Shown: positions 44,171 through 56,401 of the stretch, piece after piece
How the letters are laid out: each line of letters starts with the position of its first letter
How positions within the stretch are numbered: position 1 is the first letter of the stretch
Assembly: GCA_012931725.1 (NCBI GenBank)
Contig: CM022946.1
Location: 50,397,477-50,461,476, forward strand
Reading direction: 5' to 3'
Source: Litsea cubeba
Taxonomy: Eukaryota; Streptophyta; Magnoliopsida; Laurales; Lauraceae
Length of the DNA stretch: 64,000 bases
The notes under the pieces: model-generated
The model's database searches: none
What the model was told of the DNA's origin: nothing
Seen by the model: the letters and a program-made list of their open reading frames with translations, nothing else
Program-made: the position numbers and the translations under genes

Positions 44171-45880
44171 GATGTCTTCATGGACTTGGGATGTTGAGGC
44201 TCGGTCAGTATATTGACTTTTAAGCCTTTGTGTCAACTGTCTCAGGGGAGTGTCGGGATCATACCCTAACCCGTGTGAAGACTTTTCTACATAGCCGTAG
44301 AGTCTCCAATCTTCCAGCTGGCTTTTGGTCAAGACAGGCCCCAATGGCGTGAGAATACCGCGTCCTTCTCCCAAACCGACTGGGTTTTGAGCGTCATAGC
44401 CCATTTTCTTCATAATAGCTTGTGCCACAGAACTATATAAGGATAGTTGAGGTATACCTTCATTTTGGAAAGGTTCAAGCATGGAGTTTGATGAAGAAGC
44501 ATCCGATCTATGGAAGAAGATCGGCTTTTCCTTTGCTGAAGTTGCTGGAACAACGAAGGAAGCTGATGTAGGATCTTCTATGTCAGAAGTTGTCTCCATT
44601 GGAGTAAGAGCAGGCTGAACTTGCTGAGTGTCAACTTGGCTTGACGATGTGTCGCCTTCTGGCTCTGAATCCGAATCCGTATCTTGCATGATAGACACGA
44701 AAGAGACAACAAATTTGCCCCCAGACTTTTGCTTTGCCTTCTTCACTTTAGTTGTGATGACCAAAGGCTTTGAAGGTTTGAGGGAGATGATGAAGGGAGT
44801 TTGAATGCTCTCTTCGGATTTACCGGATGGTTTGTTTTCTTCCAGTGATTGTTGAGGAGCCTTGCCTTTATCTTTCTGGAGATTTTCGGCAAAGGGTGCT
44901 GTGTGCTTCTCCTCTTCTTCTTTTTCACCTTCATACATTTGTGAGTCTGCAAAGTGGACTTCTTTACCTTTGAAGGGTTTTCTGTCCGCAAAGACTCGAT
45001 GTATCATGCCGTCGTCGCCAACAAACTTGATGCATTGATGTAGAGTTGAAGGGACAACACCATTCTCGTGGATCCAAGGGCGTCCGAGAAGGATGTTGTA
45101 GCATGAAGGGGTTTTTATTGCATACACAATGACCTCAGAGATAAGATCACCGATCTGCAACTTGAACCTGATTTTGCCGATAGGCCTTTGAGTACTCTCA
45201 TCGTATCCAAAGATAGATACTGATGTGTGGCTCAGTTTGCTGGGTGGGATGCCCAACTCTTCGAGAGCCGATGTGGAGATGAGGTTGAGTGCAGAACCTG
45301 GGTCGATCTGAACTCTGTGCATAGGCATTTCCTTGATGTACCCTGTGAAGTACAGGGGTCGGTTGTGCCTGGTTTCGCCAAGTAGGAGGTCGTCCTTTGT
45401 GAAGGCGATGGTTGCACTGGCTGCTTTTTTAACCGAGAGGCATTCAATACATGATCCCTCAGTTTTCTTCTTTTCTCCCTTTGAGGAGGCTTCTGAGTTT
45501 TTGACCCGATAATCCATTTCAATTTGGAGGACTTGCGGGGCATGTTTGTCGACATCCTCATTCAGCTTTTGTAATTCTGAAATGAGATTATCACGAGTGT
45601 GCGGAGACATTCGCAATAAATCTAGGAAGTGCAGACGTGCAGGTATGTGCTTGAAGTGTTCAATCAAGTCATCCTTGAAAGCCTCCTTAGGGCCTGCATG
45701 TTCATCATTGTTGCCACTAGGGGCTCTTACAACATCTTTTCCCGAAGGATTTACATATGTAAAGGAAGATTGGTTGTAATTTTTGTGGTAGTCCCGGCCA
45801 GAGCGGGTGCCTCTACCAACTTCGAGAGCTTCTTGAGAAGGGTCTTCGTTTGGAAGATTGTCTTCAGGATCAAGAGGCTG
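44171..45880 (-). pseudogene. Protease and G-patch region of element C
   Basis: From 45667 the frame contains a retropepsin-like domain with VQIDPGSALNLISTSALEEL; the active-site triad reads D-P-G where D-S/T-G is usual. It is followed by LLGRPWIHENGVVPSTLH, the typical end of gypsy protease. Further on is a G-patch, KKMGYDAQNPVGLGEGRG (about 44405-44360), between protease and the missing RT. The upstream part (45880-45668) is in the same frame as gag, after a TGA at 45881. Beyond about 44200 the sequence runs into the deletion. Confidence 0.87.
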
Positions 45881-48800
45881 TCATTTTTCATTTGCTAAGG
45901 ATGTATCAGCAGCAGAGTTGCCATCCTCAGTGATTGTGTTGCACGGAGCATTTTCCGGGAACAAGTCCTGAACAGCATCCAGCAACCTTTCTTCTTCGTT
46001 GACCAATTCATCGTCCCAAGCATCAATAGCTGGGAATTCTTCAGTCAGGAAGGGTGTGAACTTTGAAGTCACAGTCTCAGGAGAAGAAACCTGAGAGGGT
46101 GTCATCTCAGTGAAAGTCACGTGAGATGAGGTGGCTCCAGAAGATACATTGCTAGGCATCCCCGGAGTGTAAGTGCTCTCATCAGACGATGCTTCGGAAG
46201 AGCTATAATCCCGAATTATCACTTTACAGGAAGCTCTGACGGGAGACGTTGCCTGATGGTCTTCAGAGACTTCAGGCTCTGGATTGCGAGGAGGCTCGTT
46301 GACACGGTCTTGCTCTTTCTCTAGAGTGAGACGCTGCAAGATCCTTGCATATTCTTCAAGATCAGGCATGGGAGCCAAATCTTCTTCTTCATCAACTCTT
46401 TGTGGCTCAACATTGTTGATTTCCACTGGAGCAATGAGGGGTGCTGGTTCAACAGCATTTTCTTGTACAGCCTCTTGGTCTTCTTCATCATCAGACCAAG
46501 ATCCTTGTGGCTGTAGGAGGTTATACCAGAATACTGGCATAAGATGAGTCTCAGGAACCCATTCTTCATCGGAGAGATATTCTCCTGTTTCAAGGGACTC
46601 CTCCCACTCGTCTGTGTAGTTGGATTGGAATCCATCATCGGTGTCGCTGGACTCGTATCCATCAATGGAGAATCGAACTATCGAATTGCAAGAGTATGAT
46701 GCCTCCTGCGTGGCTTCTTTGAATTGAGGTGGCATGAAATCACTAAGAGTGAATTTTCTTACCCCCTTTGAAGTCTCTGGAAGGGATGTTTTTGTTGCCT
46801 CCAGTGAAGCGGTAGAGGAAGCCTCTGCCTTTTCTTTGACTTCTTGTTTTGGTTGGGTCTTCTCTTGCCGTTTGAGCTTGAGGAGATATTTCCTAGCCTG
46901 CCTTCGCTGTTGAGCTGTAGGCTTTGTTTTCACGACCTCCCAATTTTCATCTTCCAGGAGATCGGGATGTACCCATATGGGTTGTCCGTCTGGTGTCGGG
47001 TGAGGAACCAGTTCTTCGGACGCTTGGATTGAGTTTATCACCTTGAAGGAAGTAGTGACCTTCTTCTTCGGTGATTTTGATGTTTGTCCACATGTCACCA
47101 TGTTGACGGAGGCAGACCCATAGTTTTTGTCGAAGGTGATGACTCCGTTTTTCCACATCTCGTTTATTTTCTCCCTCACAACGAAGCATTGATTGAGAGG
47201 ATGCGAGATCATCTGATGGTATGGACAGTACCGAGGATCGTTGGATTTGCCAACATCACCCGGTCTTTTTGGTTCAGGCAAGGTGAGCTTGCCGTTTGCC
47301 ACAAGAGCCCCGCAGCTTTGTTTTCAGCTTTCTTCGGTGGCTGAGGAGCTGACTTGGTCTGCACATTAAGGACCTCTTTCTTCTTTGGTTTAGAGGTTGC
47401 AATGGCGGTTGGCTCTTTTGATGATTTCTGACTGTTGAGGTCCTTAATCACCGTTTCAGCTTCCATGGAAGCTTCTAGGAGTTCTCCCAGGTTTTTTTGA
47501 TTTGTTGCCGATGATCATGGAGCGGATTCTAGCTCTCATGTTGTTTCGGCAGATGTCGACTAGCGATGCTTATGGCAATACATCAGAGCATTTGTATGCC
47601 ATTGCTTTCCACTTGTGAATGAAGTCATATGTTGACTCATTCTCCCCCTGTTTTAGGCTGCACAACTGACCCATAGTAGCGGGATGATCCTCACCTTTGA
47701 AGTGAGTCAGGAAGCGTGTCTCTAGCATGGCCCAGTTTTGGATGGAGTCCTCCGGCAGAGTGGAGTACCAATCGAAGGCCGTACCTTTTAGGGTACTTGC
47801 AAAGAGGCGGATCTTGAGTGCATCTTGATCCGCGATAGCTCCTGTCAAGATCTTGAAGTGAATGATGTGCTGTCTGGCTGATCCTTTCCCCATATATGTT
47901 TGGAGAGTAGGATGCTTGAATTTGGTAGGGAACGGGACCGAGTCCATCCATAAGGAATATGGTGGCTTGATCCCATGCTCCTTGAGTATATCCTCTTCTT
48001 TTGCTTTGGCGAGGATACTGTCTACGTCCTTTTTGGTAAGGGCGCGTGACTCATTTTCTTCTCCATTTACCTCATCGTCTTGATGATTCGGAGGAGGTTC
48101 ATTGTTCGCCTGATTTTGGAAGGCGAGGAGAAGGTTTTCCATTAGAGTTTCAATCCTCTGCTGGCTTTGTTCCAACTGCTGGATGCGGGTGATCGCATCG
48201 TCTTGAGGTGGATTGCGGGGAGGTGGCTCAGAATTTGTAGCCAGGACGTTCATCCTTCGTGATTCGAATGAGGAAACTGTCCTGGTGACTGAGCTGGGGC
48301 TCATTCTTTTTGATGAAGAGCTTGAGGAAGGATCACTATGCCGTCCTTTGCTTGAAGGAGCAGGGGATTCTTCTGAATGTCTTCTTGTCCTGGAGACGCT
48401 GCGGGTCATCGGACGTCGGACATGGATTTTTGTTGCTGACTTTTGGTGCATTCTGGCTTTTCCAACCATATGGACGGTAGCAACTTGGTTGGGTCTATCT
48501 TTTTCGACCCATTTAGGAGAGACTTGAAGTGTAGGAGGCTGGGTCCTTTGCTTCTCTAGTCTCTTTTGCCGATACGACGCGCGGCGGCGTATACGACGAG
48601 CAATTTGAACTTCGGTCAACTCTGGCTGGGCTTTGACGATGAAGGATGTGCTCCCTCGGGCGCAGCAGCCGAGCCTATCTTCTTTGTAGCTGGGCAAGGA
48701 CAGGATGCGAACCCTGTCCTTCGCCTGTTGCTGCGAAGCTTTGAATTTTGGAGTTCGGCCCTGTAGAGATGAAGGGTCGAACTGCAGGTTTATAGGCCTT

Positions 48801-49361
48801 AGCAGGTGCTTGCAGAGGCCTTGTGATGCATGACTTGATTTTGGGCTTTTAGGAACAAGCAGGCTCATGCTGGTTTGACTTGGGAGTCAGGTTGGAGATG
48901 GGTCTCTCCTCTTTCATGTAAGTAAGAGGGTAGAACTGGTTCTTCTTGAGTGGGGCCAGGAATGCTGGCTTAGTGGATGTTTGGGACCTTCTTTATTTTG
49001 GTGAAGGTCTTGGGGACCAAGTCTTGGGATAGACCTGGTCGTTTGCTGGTCGAGGCTTTGTGGGGCTGCCACGGGCTTCGGGCCTTCTAGTGCTCGCCTT
49101 TGGTGTCACAGTAGTGACACGTTGAGAGGCGAGTTTCTGCTTCTTGGAAGGAGCAGTTTGTTCCTCGGGAAGTGGGAATGGTCCCAGCATCCCAAAGACA
49201 ATAGTCCGGGGAGTCGAGGTCGACCCGGAGCTCAGAGAGTTGCCAAGGGAGTTGACGCTTCGGCAGCTGATGGGGCGCTTGTAGGTGCGCGTGGTTTGCT
49301 TCTGTTGAAGCATGAGTTGGTGCTTACTTTCATCGAAAGTAATGGTAAGCGATGCTGCCAT
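45881..49361 (-). pseudogene. gag: Gag region of element C
   Basis: The likely start is ATG at 49361 (MAASLTITFDESKHQ). Three frames alternate: 49361-48993, 48868-47570 and 47302-45881, with frameshifts in homopolymers near 47500 and 47300. The middle part holds a Retrotrans_gag capsid core (FDWYSTLPEDSIQNWAMLET, LKQGENESTYDFIHKWKAM). A zinc-finger-like CPYHQMISHPLNQCFV (about 47225) follows. The rest is an acidic, low-complexity tail. It is longer than a usual plant Gag. Confidence 0.85.
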
Positions 49362-49369
49362 TGTTAGTT

Positions 49370-50902
49370 TTTTTTTCGAAAATTTCTGAAACAAGACCAC
49401 ATCCATTAGTAATCACAAGAATATAATGATCATAAATGGGAAGTTCTATGGTTTTGTCTTTTCAAATTGCTCTAGGGAAATGACCCAAGCAATATGAAGA
49501 AGGCAAAATGTCATAGAGGGTGCAATTGTTCTGATCACAGGTATGGTAAGCCCAGAATGAGCGTCCTAGTGACTGCTAGAAGCAATTGTGAACTTAAATT
49601 CGACTTATCGAGAAGCAAAGCTTGCTCGAGGTAAGAAGAATATAAAGTTGGAGTTACAAATGTGCCGGTCGCGAATACAGTAGACCCTGAAAGGGCGTAC
49701 TAGTACTGCTAGACACAAATGTTTGGAGACCGCATCCATGAGATGAGATTCTCTGTTTTGAAAGGTCAAGATTGGATTCATCAAAGAGAGCAGATGGTAT
49801 TCCGATCTGAACACGGGCTTAGCGATTTCCGCGAGCACCAATGCTCAGAAAGAAATGAACCATAATTTCTCGGATCTGAATCAAAAAATGTCGAGTTTTT
49901 TTTTTTTTTTGAAAGGCCAATATCGGGTTCATCAAAGAGAGCAAAAGGCACTCCAATCTGAACACGGGCTCAGCAATTTCCGCGAGCGCCAGTGCTCAGA
50001 AAGGAGAAGGCCAAGATTTCTCCAATCTAAACCCAAAATGACGGAAGTTTTTTTTTTCAAGATTTTTTTTTTCAGGATTTTTTTATTTTAAAATTTTTTA
50101 TTTTTAAATTTTTATTTTTAAAAATTTTATTTTTAAAAAAAATTTATTTAAAAGACGAGAGAGTACACATAGGCCTCCTAACCCGGTCTTATGAAATCTC
50201 GATTGATAGAATTGCCCCCAGGTAAGGGTAGGATTACTTAATGAGCCCGTTTGGAGGACCCTTGCCTAGAACAGTCAAGCTGTCTCCACACTCTGGACAA
50301 GTCTTTTCTTGAATCAACCATGATAAAAAAAAGCAGTTGGTTTAACCTTAATGGTCTATGTCTTTATATATATATATATATATTTAGATCTTTAATGAAT
50401 TCATCGAAGAGAAACGATGGCCCAAAACCTTAGTCGAATAGGCTCAACATTTTTGCAAGCACGATGAATGATAGGAAAGGATCTAGGTTTCTCAATTTTG
50501 AATCCAAACTGAGAAATCTAATTTTTTGTTTTTTGTTTTTTGTTTTTTTAGATCTTTAATGAACTCATCGAAGAGAAACGATGGCCCAAAACCTTAGTCG
50601 AACAGGCTCAACATTTCTGCAAGCATGATGAACGATAGGAAAGGATCAAGGTTTCTCAATTTTGAATCCAAAATGAAAAATCTGATTTTTTATTTTTTTA
50701 TTTTTTGAAAAGAGAAAGAGTGGAAATAAATTCAAAGAATTAGAAATTCCCAAAAAAATCTCATCTCATTTTTTTATATGCGGAATCCAACATAGGCCAC
50801 CAATTAGAAAGTAGCCAAGGAATCAAGAAAAGAAGTATAAGCATTGAGCAATAGATATGATATGCAAATATTTCGTTTCTAGCATCGTGTTCTCAAATGA
50901 AC
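49370..50902 (-). other. Long untranslated leader of element C with paired repeats
   Basis: About 1.5 kb without supported coding. Two direct duplications are visible: a roughly 100-bp unit at about 49760-49865 and 49910-50015, and a roughly 135-bp unit at about 50386-50520 and 50550-50685. AT-rich runs (50050-50150) and a short TA repeat (about 50363-50382) are also present. Confidence 0.7.
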
Positions 50903-50922
50903 GAGTCCCACCGGGTGTGCCA
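50903..50922 (-). other. Primer-binding site of element C
   Basis: The minus strand reads TGGCACACCCGGTGGGACTC three bases inside the LTR. It starts with TGG as expected for a tRNA 3' end. It differs from the site in elements A and B, so C is a different family. The tRNA was not identified. Confidence 0.72.
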
Positions 50923-50925
50923 GCT

Positions 50926-53435
50926 TGATGGAACAGCGCTTCCGCTCGGTTCTACCGGGATCGGCGGACGTGGGAGTCCGTTGGATCCGGCCCTTTCGTA
51001 ACCGGAAGGGGGCAGAGGCGTGCATCAACATTTCTTTTTGTGTGGGTGTGCCAGATTTTCTATTTTACTTGGAATTGCAAGTGGTGATCCGGAGATCAAC
51101 CTTCGCAAGTAAAAAGGAAATCAACTTCTTTCAAGTTTTCCATTGCACATATATTTAAGAAAAGAGACATTTTCTTGATTTGCCGTGAAAGGCGATTTTT
51201 TTTTTGCATTTATAGCCGATTTTGGCGTTTATAGCCGATTTACAATCCTTATCAATAATGAAAGACAAGAGTTGTGATTTTTGTCTCTTTTGAAAAAATA
51301 CAAACTACAATGAAAAGTAAGAAAATAAGGATCTAACTTCTCAGGAGATTGTGGGAGACCCGTTCAGATTGACGATCGCAAGCCATATGTGGACTTCGCC
51401 ATCATCCATGCAGATGAGAACAGAGGATGCTATTGATTCGCTTGGCTTGGCTATAACCTCAGGTTTTTAGAGGACAAAGACCAAAAGGAGGTCCTATGTC
51501 CAATAAAAAACAAAGTAGACGGGCTGAAAAGCCGCGTCTAAGCCATTGGAGGCAGTAGGAGAAGGCAAGGACCTTGGGGCGGGGTACCCCCCAAGGGACT
51601 TTTGTCACCTTGTAGCAGTGGTCGGTGTAGGATTTCCGCAGAGTTTTCTCTCTTTGATGCCTTTTGCTGTCTGAGTTTCCGGATTTTCTGCAGTCTGTTG
51701 TGTGTTTTCTCTGCTGTCTGTGTTGTTTTTCTTCTTGGAGAGCTCTCGTATTTATAGGCTTTTAGGTAGCCATTTAGGAGGGTTTATGGGCTTTTATTGT
51801 CATTAAGCCACATAATGGGAGGAGTTACAGGATTTAATTCCTTTATTTTGTAACTCCTTTTTCTTGGCTTTTGATTGGCCGGAGGAGATTGAGGGCATTT
51901 AATCGCCTTTAATCGCCATGATGGGAGGAGTTTCATGGGTTAAATGCCATGAATCTCTTGACTTGTAACTCCTGAATGCTTGCTTCTGATTGGGCCATCC
52001 AAAGAAATGGATTAATGACTGTAATAAAGCTAGTCAATTAATCGCATTAAGTGGTCGCCGAGCAGTTGAAGAGTCGCGGGCCGTGCCGCGTCTTTTGGGA
52101 TTCTTCTGGCGATGATCATCGATGGATCTTTATGTAGATCGACATCGGATGACCATGTAACTTCAGGTGCTGGTTGCCAACAGCGGGTCGGTGCCATCTG
52201 TCCTGTCGATTTCTCGATCGGTCGGGTAGAAAGCACACTTTTTTTGGTTGACCAGTTGGTGATCAATGTTGATTTCGATACTCTTGATGATTAACCCTTG
52301 TTTTTGACGGATGTCAGAGGATTTGGTGTCTCAAAAGTATGAATTTTGGAAAATACCAGAGGCCGGACGCTTCAAATCGCGAAAAAATGGCGAAAAATGG
52401 GGTTTCCGGGGCCCACCGGGCGATCCCCCTTTTGTCCCGTTTGAGTCCGTTTTTGCCCTTTTTTTATTCTTTTTTCTTCTGTATTTTTCCTTGACATTTT
52501 TTATCATTTATTGGCCTGATTTTCCTGTAGAAAACCTGATGAGAATCCCTGCATTTTATTTTTCAAAGTTTCTAATTTTCTGAGAAAGCCGAAGACTTTG
52601 TCGCGCAGAGCTGCCGATTTTCCGTCAGAAGCTGAAACTGGGGCAAACGATGTCGGAATGACCTGAAATTTGAGGTGAAGCCTCCTGAGCAATAAATAAG
52701 ACCAACCATAGGCTTTTGTTTGAGCTTTGAAGCCGTTTGGGGTCCTATCACCAGTAGACTTGCTTTTGTTGCGATGAAGATGTCGCGGCTTGATGTGCGG
52801 TCAACCGATGTCCGATTGACTTGAAATTTGACAGGGAACCTATTGGAGTCATTTTGAGATGATCTATAGGCTCTGTCTTGGAAACCATGGTCCCGGGGAG
52901 CTTCGCCGCCGAGAGGCCTGATTTGGCTTCCGAGCGTCAAAGTATGGTCAAATGTTGTCGAAATGACCTGAAATTTGACGTGTAGCCCTTTATAAGCATT
53001 TTGAAGCCGTCCATGTGCTCTATCTGATGAGTGATGGCCTCGGTGGTTCTCACCACCGAGAGGCTTGATTTAGCTGTTCGAGGGTTGATGTAGGGTCAAA
53101 CGTTGTCGGTTTGACTCGGAACTTGACGTGGAGCCTTTTGGATGTATTTTGAGACCATCCATCGGCTCTGATTGAAGATTTGGTGTCTCCGATGCTTTCG
53201 CCGCCGGGAGCTCCTTTTCAGCTGCCGGAGAAGCGAAGTTAGGCCAAATGATTTTGAAATGGCCCGAAACTTCTTGTGTACTCCTCTTTTGGCTGTCTTG
53301 AATAATCTTGCAGTTTTTGTTTGATTCTAACAAGATTTGATTTTTTGGAAGCAGCATTGCCTATTTATGACAGGTTGCGACTTCATGTAGCTCTTTGGAT
53401 CTTGAAGAGGCAAAGTGACATTTTTGGTGTCAACA
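50926..53435 (-). repeat. 5' LTR of element C
   Basis: Read on the minus strand it starts TGTTGACACCAAAAATGTCAC at 53435. The TATA box on the minus strand is at 51749-51756. Length is 2510 bp against 2539 bp for the other copy. Confidence 0.95.
51749..51756 (-). promoter_or_regulatory. TATA box in the 5' LTR of element C
   Basis: The minus strand reads CCTATAAATACGAG. The same site is conserved in the other LTR at 34234-34241. Confidence 0.65.
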
Positions 53436-53440
53436 GGGGG

Positions 53441-54280
53441 CTGGACATTGTGGGACCTCTCCACCGAGCTCCAGGGAACAAGAGATGGCTGATAGTCGCT
53501 ACAGATTACTTCACGAAGTGGGTAGAAGCTGAACTGCTGTCCTCTATCACTGAAAGGGACTCCAAGAATTTCGTATGGAAGAACATCATAACGAGGTTCG
53601 GCATCCCCAGGACCCTGATTTCGGACAACGGGACTCAGTTTGACTCCAACTCCTTCAGAGACTTCTGTCAAAAGCATGGCATCAGGAACCACTATTCCAC
53701 TCCGGCGTACCCGCAGAGCAATGGCCAGGCCGATATTTCTAACAAGGTACTCCTGGACGGCCTAAAGAAGCGATTGGACAAAGCAAAATGGAGATGGGTA
53801 GAAGAGCTTCCTAGCGTGTCGTGGGCATATAGGACGAATCCGAGACGATCCACCTCGGCAACACCCTTCTCGTTGGCCTATGGGATGGAGGCGGTCATTC
53901 CCTTAGAAATTGGCCTCCCTACCCTGAGATCGGAACTTGTCGACCAAGGCCGAAATGAGATGAACCTGGCAATGGAGCTGGACCTAGCCGACGAGCGCCA
54001 AGATGCAGCGGCCATACGACTGGCCGACTATCAGCAACGGCTGGCCAGAGGATACAATGAAAAGGTCAGGGAAAGAAGTTTCTCAGTAGGAGAACTGGTT
54101 CTGAAGAAGACCCTGCCAGCTGACAGAGACCCAAATGAAGGCAAACTGGCCCCAAACTGGCATGGCCCGTTCAGGGTGGTTTCAATGGCAGGACGATCTT
54201 CTTATAAACTTGAAGACTTGGAAGGCAGGCAGTTGCCGAGACCATGGAATGCATCTCACTTAAAGAAGTTATATTTCTAA
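53441..54280 (+). pseudogene. pol: Integrase of element B, continuation after element C
   Basis: It resumes at LDIVGPLHRAPG, directly continuing ...WPFAQWG before 33420. The catalytic core has the first Asp (LDIVGP) and second Asp (ISDNGTQF), but the third position reads NGQADISNK where element A has NGQAEISNK, so the catalytic Glu is replaced by Asp. The C-terminal part ends PNWHGPFRVV...ASHLKKLYF and a stop at 54278-54280. No chromodomain is seen, as expected for a non-chromovirus. Confidence 0.93.
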
Positions 54281-54343
54281 GATGTAATGAAAGTCTCATG
54301 ATCAATGAAAGCAGCATTTGCCCTGTCATCAATCTGTGTCATC

Positions 54344-54905
54344 TTATCTGAGTTCGACAGCTTCGGGTTCATACACCCTGGGATTGACTTCGGATTCATA
54401 CATCCAGTCTTCCCAAAACTTTGGGTTCACGCGCCCATGGACTGACTTAGGATTGATACATCCAGTCGCTCCTAAAACCCTGGGTTGATACACCTTGGGA
54501 CTGACTTCGGACTCATACATCCAGTCTTCCCTAAATTTTGGGTTCACGTGCCCATGGACTGACTTAGGATTTTTACATCCAGTCGCTCCTAAAACCCTGG
54601 GTTGGTACACCTTGGGACTGACTTCGGATTCATACATCCAGTCTTCCCTAAATTTTGGGTTCACATGCCCATAGACTGACTTAGGATTTTTACATCCAGT
54701 CGCTCCTAAAACCCTGGGTTGATACACCTTGGGACTGACTTCGGATTCATACATCCAGTCTTCCCTAAACTTTGGGTTCACGTGCCCATGGACAGACTTA
54801 GGATTTATACATCCAGTCGCTCCTAAAACCCTGGGTTCATATACCTTGGGATTGACTTCGGATTTACACATCCAGTCTTCCCTAAACTCTGGGTTAATAA
54901 ACCCC
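54344..54905 (-). repeat. Five tandem copies of a 117-bp unit in the 3' region of element B
   Basis: The phrase 'gacttcgga' recurs at about 54386, 54502, 54619, 54736 and 54853, a constant 116-117-base period. Because 117 is 39 codons, one minus-strand frame (55132-54344, 262 codons) stays open and gives a 39-residue repeat (NPKFREDWMYESEV...). Its N-terminus is hydrophobic but lies in a T-rich run. I treat the array as a satellite-like repeat, not a proven gene. Confidence 0.9.
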
Positions 54906-55711
54906 CCGAGATCGATCCCGGACTCAGGCTCGCACAGCCGAGATCCTCGAGACTCTGGGTTCATCTCGGCTAACGACAGTCTTTGAAAGACAGAACAATG
55001 CAAGCACAAAAGTGCAGAAAAACAACACAGAAAAGAAGAAAAAAGCAGTGCAAGCATGGAAGTGCAGAAAAGCAGCACAAAAATACAGAAAAAAGCAAAA
55101 AAGAATGCAAAGATGCAGAATACACATTTCATCTGATTAGAAACTTCTTTCTTTTATTGAATGTAATTTCTTCTTTACAAGGATTACAGAAAAGAAAAAC
55201 AGAATACAATAAGGAAGCTCGCAGTCCTCTAAAAACAGAAAAAGGAGGGAGCTTGGAGGTCTCGATCTTCACCAGCCCGCTGCCTGGAGGTCTTGATATC
55301 CCACACAAGACCCTGTAGCATGATCCCACACAGGACCGTGTAGGATCAAGTGCGCGGCCAACTCCCAACCAGAGAATAATCACCTCCCAGCCGCATAGGC
55401 AGGAGATGATCTCCACACAACCGTATCGGCGGGAGTTGGCCGTGGACCCGCGTTCAGAGAACGCGTAGTCCACGGGGACCATCTTCAGAGAGCGCGCAGA
55501 CCACGACTTCCGGCGACAGTCCCTCCCAGAGGAAGCTGTCTTCAGTCGCAGAAGGATTGGTCAGAACAGAGGTTCCTAAATGAGTTCTACAAGGCGAAAC
55601 TGCCAGAATGTCTGGCAGACGTGGATAGATCCTCATCACTGTGAGAAATAAAAAAGTGGAAGGGTTTCTGGTTCAAGGTATTTCTTCTCTCCCATGGCAG
55701 GCCTGCTGCCT

Positions 55712-55719
55712 CAATTTAT
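55712..55719 (-). promoter_or_regulatory. Second minus-strand TATA box in element B
   Basis: The minus strand reads CTCTATAAATTGAGG. It lies downstream of the antisense gene and upstream of the 117-bp array. A separate transcript is possible, but no supported protein follows. Confidence 0.4.
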
Positions 55720-56401
55720 AGAGGGAGGAAGGGCTCAGTAATCGAAGACCCATCAATGAGGCGAGGTCTCCCATGCCTCGCGTGGAGTGCACGTCTCCTA
55801 CAAGTTGACTAGCGGCTCCGATGGTGACACGTGGAGCCATCTGTTCGTTTTCTGCATCGGCCATACCGCTGTACTTACTGCTATTTATGAGCCTCAGAAT
55901 GCAGGATATCGGAGCGGATACCAATGGAGACCGTACGGCACTCTCTCCAACTCAAGACTCTCACGACACGTCACTCAGCCGGACTCAAGCACAAAAGAGC
56001 CGAAATCAAAACGATGGAGAAAAAGAAAGCACAAGTGAAGAAGCTCTGCCTTTCATTAAAAGTGAAGGGGATTACATGTAAGTTCACATTACATTCCAAA
56101 AGAAAAAACAGAAAAGTTACAAGTCTGAAAGCAGCAGAAGTACAAAGATCAAGAAGCTACTGGGGCTTCGGCGACTCCACCAGCATTATTACTGTCTCCG
56201 GTGGACCGGTGGTCTTGGCGACAACAGTAGCCTTTTCTGGCGCATCACCCGCAGGAGGGGCAGAAGAAGCGTCGCCCGCAGAAGATGCAGCCGGAGCATC
56301 ACCAGCTGGAAGAGTAGTTGGAGCACCGTCCGAGATAGGACCAGCTGCAGGAGCATCCACCTGGGCACTCTCGGCCAACGGAGCGGAACTCGGCTCGGGG
56401 T

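Larger units (their letters stand above)
33420..53435 (-). mobile_element. Ty3/gypsy element C, 20 kb, RT-less, nested in integrase of B
   Basis: LTRs at 33420-35958 and 50926-53435 begin TG and end CA on the plus strand, flanked by GGGGG at 33415-33419 and 53436-53440. The primer-binding site (50903-50922), polypurine tract (35959-35970) and gag-protease-integrase order show the element reads right to left. RT, RNase H and the start of integrase are deleted at about 44170. A separate intron-containing gene runs on the plus strand (37135-41734). Three kinds of tandem repeat separate that gene from integrase. It could only have moved with RT from elsewhere, unless the deletion followed insertion. 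Confidence 0.95.

Noticed and set aside
33420..53435. Endogenous virus with an envelope gene
   Set aside because: No envelope-like protein is found. The extra gene is antisense, has introns and resembles PMD, and the rest is a plant gypsy element.
54344..55132. 262-codon repeat protein with signal-peptide-like start
   Set aside because: The frame follows from a 117-bp tandem repeat and a T-rich run, with no family resemblance. Kept only as an observation to test.
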